Shown here: piece after piece, positions 60,563-64,000 of the stretch | Layout: every line of letters begins with the position of its first letter | Position numbering within the stretch: position 1 is the stretch's first letter | Source: Natronolimnohabitans sp. A-GB9 | Lineage (GTDB): Archaea > Halobacteriota > Halobacteria > Halobacteriales > Natrialbaceae | Assembly: GCF_030848565.1 (NCBI RefSeq) | Contig: NZ_JAVDDV010000010.1 | Location: 1 to 64,000 of the forward strand | DNA length: 64,000 bases | Direction of reading: 5' to 3' | Notes under the pieces: model-generated | What the model was told of the DNA's origin: nothing | Seen by the model: only the letters and a program-made list of their open reading frames with translations | The model's database searches: none | Program-made: the position numbers and the translations under genes

Positions 60563-61651
60563 ATGGAACGCGGGTCCCGGGATTCGTTTACGCGCATGGG
60601 CACACTGGGGATCGAAGAGGAGTGTTTCGTCGTCGACGAGGACGGCCGTCCCACCAGCGGTACCGACGAACTCGTCTACGAGCACGACCCGCCCGAGATC
60701 CTCGCAGAGCGACTCGACCACGAACTGTTCAAATTCGTCATCGAGACACAGACGCCGCTGATCGAGGATCCCGGCGACGCCCGGGAGGCACTGCTCGAGA
60801 TTCGGCAAGCGCTGGTCGACCACGCCACCGACCACGGCTTCCAGATCGCCGCCGCGGGCCTCCATCCGTTAGCGAAGTGGCGTGAACTCGAGCACGCCGA
60901 GAAGCCACGCTACCGGTCACAACTCGAGCGAATCCAGTACCCACAGCATCGAAACACGACTGCAGGGGTCCACGTCCACGTCGGCGTCGACGACGCAGAC
61001 AAGGCGGTCTGGATCGCCAACGAACTGCGCTGGTACGTGCCGGTCATGCTCGCACTATCGGCCAACTCCCCGTACTGGAACGGGTTCGACACCGGCCTCC
61101 AGTCGGCTCGGGCGAAGATCTTCGAGGGGCTGCCAAACACCGGCATGCCGACCTACTTCGAGGACTACGAGGCCTTCGACCGGTTCGAACGCCGCATGCT
61201 CGAGACGGAGTCGATCAGCGACCGCGGCGAACTCTGGTACGACGTTCGGCCGCATACGGCCCACGGAACGGTCGAACTGCGCACGCCGGACGGACAGGCC
61301 GATCCCGATATCGTGATGGCGTTCGTCGAGTACGCCCACGCGCTCGTCGAAGCTCTCGCCGAGGAGTACGAGGACGGCGCGTCGGGCTACGGACGGACCC
61401 ACCGCCGCGAGCTGTTAGACGAGAACAAGTGGCGGGCGATCCGCCACGGCCACGAGGCCAGCTTCATCGACCGGGAGATGGAGGGCACGATCGAACTCGG
61501 CGAAGTCGTCGACCGCGAGTGCGAACGCCTCGGAATCGACGGGATCAAACGCGTCTACGAACGCGACAGCGGTGCCAAAACGCAGCGCCGACTGCTCGAG
61601 GAAGCGGGTCCGGACGCGCTCTGTGAGTCGCTGTTGCTCGGAACCGAGTGA
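60563..61651 (+). CDS. gshA: glutamate-cysteine ligase
   Basis: A 362-residue ATP-dependent enzyme joining glutamate and cysteine into gamma-glutamylcysteine, the main low-molecular thiol of haloarchaea. The protein opens with [14 protein letters not shown], the acidic metal/ATP-binding strand of GCS2 enzymes, and has [12 protein letters not shown] near residue 132 and [15 protein letters not shown] near 235. The start ATG 60563 is supported by the TATA-like box. The TGA stop (61649-61651) runs directly into a family A repeat. Confidence 0.92.
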   Translation: MERGSRDSFTRMGTLGIEEECFVVDEDGRPTSGTDELVYEHDPPEILAERLDHELFKFVIETQTPLIEDPGDAREALLEIRQALVDHATDHGFQIAAAGLHPLAKWRELEHAEKPRYRSQLERIQYPQHRNTTAGVHVHVGVDDADKAVWIANELRWYVPVMLALSANSPYWNGFDTGLQSARAKIFEGLPNTGMPTYFEDYEAFDRFERRMLETESISDRGELWYDVRPHTAHGTVELRTPDGQADPDIVMAFVEYAHALVEALAEEYEDGASGYGRTHRRELLDENKWRAIRHGHEASFIDREMEGTIELGEVVDRECERLGIDGIKRVYERDSGAKTQRRLLEEAGPDALCESLLLGTE

Positions 61652-61759
61652 TACTGTCGGACAGCAGTCAGTGAGCCGTCGGTCGCGGATTCGCGGCCGT
61701 CACCGTCGGCAACGGCCGCAGTCGTGCGACAGACGGTGACTCGTGCTGTCCGCCAGTAT
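61651..61759. repeat. family A palindromic repeat, 109 bp, reverse orientation
   Basis: Ends atactgtcggacag and ctgtccgccagtat. The interior aligns directly with the copy at 44618 and, after reversal, with 39533, 41920 and 48658. It shares one base with the gshA stop codon. Confidence 0.82.
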
Positions 61760-61848
61760 GAGGAGCAGTCCCACCGCAGGGACGGGCAAGCGCGGTCGCA
61801 TCGGTGCAAGCCACAGCATCTTTACGCGCGGTACACGAGGGTAGGGGT

Positions 61849-62139
61849 ATGACCGAAGAAGTCGACACGACAACCTTCGAGATCAGCGCCGACGACGGCT
61901 CGACCGACGACGTGACGATCCCGTCCGGACTCGTCGATCTCGTTGCGGAAGGCGACCAGACCGACGCCGAGACGGTCGGCGACGTTGCGCTGCTGTCGTT
62001 TGCCAGCCGTGCCCACCACATCGTCCACCACGGCGAGGGCGCCGACGAGGAACTCGAGGCCCAGGAACAGCGAATCATGGATCTGTTCGAAGAACGGTTC
62101 GGCGTCACCTACGGCGAAGCGACCGGCCACCAGCACTAA
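61849..62139 (+). CDS. small acidic protein, DUF7545-like
   Basis: A 96-residue protein with the pattern TIPSGLVDLVAEGDQTDAETVGDVALLSFASRAHHIVHHGEGADEELEAQEQRIMDLFEERFGVTYGEATGHQH. It is a helical protein with several conserved His residues (HH near 56-60 and the C-terminal GHQH) that could bind metal. I recall it as a haloarchaea-specific family. The role is unknown. ATG 61849 is the likely start. Confidence 0.7.
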   Translation: MTEEVDTTTFEISADDGSTDDVTIPSGLVDLVAEGDQTDAETVGDVALLSFASRAHHIVHHGEGADEELEAQEQRIMDLFEERFGVTYGEATGHQH

Positions 62140-62279
62140 CACTGCCGCCGGCACGCGATACCGTACTCGAGAACGACCGAACCCGGTCGTCGGCACCGAT
62201 CTCGAGCGATCGTTTTCGACCGATCTGACCGGAGAGCGGCTGCAACGACCGCGTTTTGTTTTCGGCTTCCGATCGCCGG

Positions 62280-64000
62280 CTACGCTGCCGTTATCTCGGC
62301 GGCTTCCGCGACGGAGCCGTCGGGAGTCGCCGGTTCGGGTTCGGGCTCAGGCTCGGGTTCGGGTTCAGGCTCTGGCTCAGGTTCAGGCTCGGGTTCGGGT
62401 TCGGGCTCAGGTTCTGGTTCGGGCTCAGGTTCTGGTTCGGGCTCAGGTTCTGGTTCGGGCTCAGGATCTGGCTCGGGTTCCGGCACTTCGATCGTCACCG
62501 ACATCGAATCATCAGCGGTCGCGACGGTGTGTTCCGAGTCGGTCTCAGGAAGCGTCGACGTAAACTCCACCGTCGTCGACGCGCCGGCCTCGAGGTCGAT
62601 GTTCTCCGTGTCGATCTCCTGGCCGTCGACGTCGTAGCTCACCGTCTGCGTGCCGGCTGCGTCGCCAACGTTTTCGATCGTCGCACTCACCGTGACGTCC
62701 TGTCCGGGTTCGCCAGTTGCGGGCGCATCGATATCGGTCACCGCGAACTCGGGTTCACCGGGTGCCTCGATCGTGACTGGCGTCTCGTCGCTATCATCTT
62801 CACTCGAGACGGTGGCCGTGTAGTCGCCGGGTTCGAGGTCGCCGGTCTCGGCGCTGAGTGTCACCGACTCGGTGGCACCGGCCTCGAGCGTCACCGACGT
62901 CGTCTCGACGGTATCGCCATCGACCGCGAGTTCGACGTCCTGCGTTCCCTCGGCGTCACCGACGTTCTCGACGTCGGCGTCGACCTCGAGCGTTTCGCCC
63001 TGTTCGACGGGTGCGTTCGTCTCGGTGATCTCGACTTCGAACTCGGGCTCGTCGGGTTCCGGTGGCGCGATCTCGCCGGCTGGTGCCGTCTCGGCGGTCA
63101 GGACCTCCTCGTAGTCGTAGAGGGTCATGTCGACCTCCCAGACGAGACGTTCGTCGTCGTCCGTCGGCGTCCACTCGACGGTAACGGACTGAGAGCCGGG
63201 CTGGAGTTCCGTGGGCGGTTCGTCGTCGGTCGTTCCCTCGACGAACTCACTGCCAACTAACAGTTCGGCGTCGTTCGGGTTGTCGTAGCCGAACGTGACT
63301 GCGATAGTGTCGTCGTCGATCGGTTCCGTCTCCTCAACGGTGAGGTCGGGCTGTTCGGGTCGGACGTCGTCGATGCACTCGCTGGCGTCGGGGTTCGGGT
63401 GGTCGATCGATCCCGGGGTCGCGTCGGGCGATGAGAAACCGGTGATCGCGGCGCCGAAGTCACCGTCGGGAACCGTCACGGCCGCTCCGTCCGGAGTCTC
63501 CTCGACGGTGAACTCGTCGCCGGTCTCGTAGGTTATCGTCCCCTCGAACGGCGCCTCGACGTCGTCGCCGACCGTAATCGCGTACTCACCCATCGTGTTC
63601 CCGAGGCCGCCCGACTCGTAGAAGGTGGTCGCTACGACGATCGTATCGCCGTCCTCGAACGAGCCAGTCACCTCGGCCTGCTGGCAGGTGACGAACTCGA
63701 CGTCGAACGGCTCCGGATCGGGATCGACCGTGTACGCGAGGGGTTCGCTCGCGAGTGCTGCGCCGTCCTCGTCGACGACGGCGATCTCGAGGGTCGTGTC
63801 CTCCTCGAGCGGTGGCTCGAGAGCGAGCGATTCGAATTCGGCGGTCTCGTCGGCTTCGAACACCTCGCTCTCGGCGCGTTGCTCGCCGGCCTCGTCGGTC
63901 GCGACGAGGCGGTACTCGACGTCGGCACTCGCCTCGTCGACGGTCACCGTCTCACCGTCACCCGTCTGATCGCTCACGTTCAGCGTCGCCTCCGGCTCTG
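62280..64000 (-). CDS. secreted/surface protein with CARDB-like repeats and Glu-Pro stalk, partial
   Basis: The frame is open at the right edge, so the N-terminus lies outside. What is present is about 573 residues. A DUF-like domain begins [29 protein letters not shown] and is related to the second domain of the lipoprotein at 25564-26496. Two CARDB-like domains ([28 protein letters not shown] and [28 protein letters not shown]) follow. Then comes a (Glu-Pro)n stalk coded by 62338-62484, and a short C-terminus, AEITAA. It is probably a cell-surface protein; the ligand is unknown. Confidence 0.75.
   Translation of the reverse strand, partial: EPEATLNVSDQTGDGETVTVDEASADVEYRLVATDEAGEQRAESEVFEADETAEFESLALEPPLEEDTTLEIAVVDEDGAALASEPLAYTVDPDPEPFDVEFVTCQQAEVTGSFEDGDTIVVATTFYESGGLGNTMGEYAITVGDDVEAPFEGTITYETGDEFTVEETPDGAAVTVPDGDFGAAITGFSSPDATPGSIDHPNPDASECIDDVRPEQPDLTVEETEPIDDDTIAVTFGYDNPNDAELLVGSEFVEGTTDDEPPTELQPGSQSVTVEWTPTDDDERLVWEVDMTLYDYEEVLTAETAPAGEIAPPEPDEPEFEVEITETNAPVEQGETLEVDADVENVGDAEGTQDVELAVDGDTVETTSVTLEAGATESVTLSAETGDLEPGDYTATVSSEDDSDETPVTIEAPGEPEFAVTDIDAPATGEPGQDVTVSATIENVGDAAGTQTVSYDVDGQEIDTENIDLEAGASTTVEFTSTLPETDSEHTVATADDSMSVTIEVPEPEPDPEPEPEPEPEPEPEPEPEPEPEPEPEPEPEPEPEPEPEPEPEPEPATPDGSVAEAAEITAA
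62338..62484 (-). repeat. Glu-Pro simple-sequence repeat inside a surface-protein gene
   Basis: About 147 bp of hexamer-like repeats (gaaccc and gagcct variants on the coding strand) encode an (EP)n stretch. Such tracts can expand or contract by slippage and form extended stalks. Confidence 0.85.

Noticed and set aside
10098-61759. CRISPR array
   Set aside because: The repeated sequences are far apart, palindromic and irregularly spaced, with no spacers or cas genes.
62338-62484. Possible CRISPR-like or satellite DNA
   Set aside because: The repeats are 6-bp units in frame and encode (Glu-Pro)n inside a surface-protein gene.
1-64000. rRNA operon or replication origin
   Set aside because: No rRNA-like sequence, orc1/cdc6 gene or cluster of origin-recognition boxes was seen.

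Overview
The window reads as chromosome of an extremely halophilic archaeon (class Halobacteria). The supporting evidence is the high GC content, strongly acidic proteins, a tRNA-Trp whose intron holds a C/D-box guide RNA, form III RuBisCO, an archaeal replication factor C large subunit, the Nop5/fibrillarin pair, Tat and lipobox leaders, and many small zinc-ribbon and haloarchaea-type membrane proteins. The genus cannot be fixed from the sequence alone. No rRNA, CRISPR array or complete transposase is present.

Positions 1-2911 are AT-richer and look accessory. They hold a restriction-modification gene cut off at methyltransferase motif I, a small membrane protein and a strongly self-complementary 149-bp element, and they end at the 3' end of the intron-containing tRNA-Trp. 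The core chromosome follows: a membrane protein, guaB, an acyl-CoA synthetase, a kinase with an altered P-loop, trpS, a two-part sodium:solute symporter, a YcaO-domain protein, an SPFH protein and a series of small genes (3.1-18.4 kb). From 18.4 to 28 kb lie an aspartoacylase-like enzyme, a DJ-1 protein, Hsp20, a DHH phosphoesterase, an OCD-family dehydrogenase, an HTH/membrane-protein pair, a CARDB lipoprotein and a GCS2-like enzyme.

From 28.5 to 45.7 kb come a protein with three CARDB repeats, rfcL, the biotin genes bioB, oxidoreductase, bioF and bioD, rbcL, an acidic orphan protein, a metal P-type ATPase behind a DtxR-like box, sucCD and a UbiA prenyltransferase. The biotin genes lie behind a BirA-like operator that covers the bioB start. 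From 45.9 kb to the end are a DedA protein, tRNA-Leu(CAA) with a duplicated 3' end, an inositol-phosphatase family enzyme, a DUF63 protein, an alcohol dehydrogenase, a permease-UspA fusion next to an Lrp-TrkA_C regulator and trkA, nop5-flpA, an acyl-CoA synthetase, gshA, and a second CARDB-like surface protein that runs off the right edge.

The most unusual feature is a set of short palindromic intergenic repeats. Family A is about 109 bp with ATACTGTCGGACAG ends. Family B is about 82 bp with ATACGGACTGCTGT ends. A third palindromic unit, family C, sits inside one B copy. Several genes end exactly at a repeat, which supplies the stop codon. Other structured elements lie at 2362-2510, 4163-4262 and 8071-8153.
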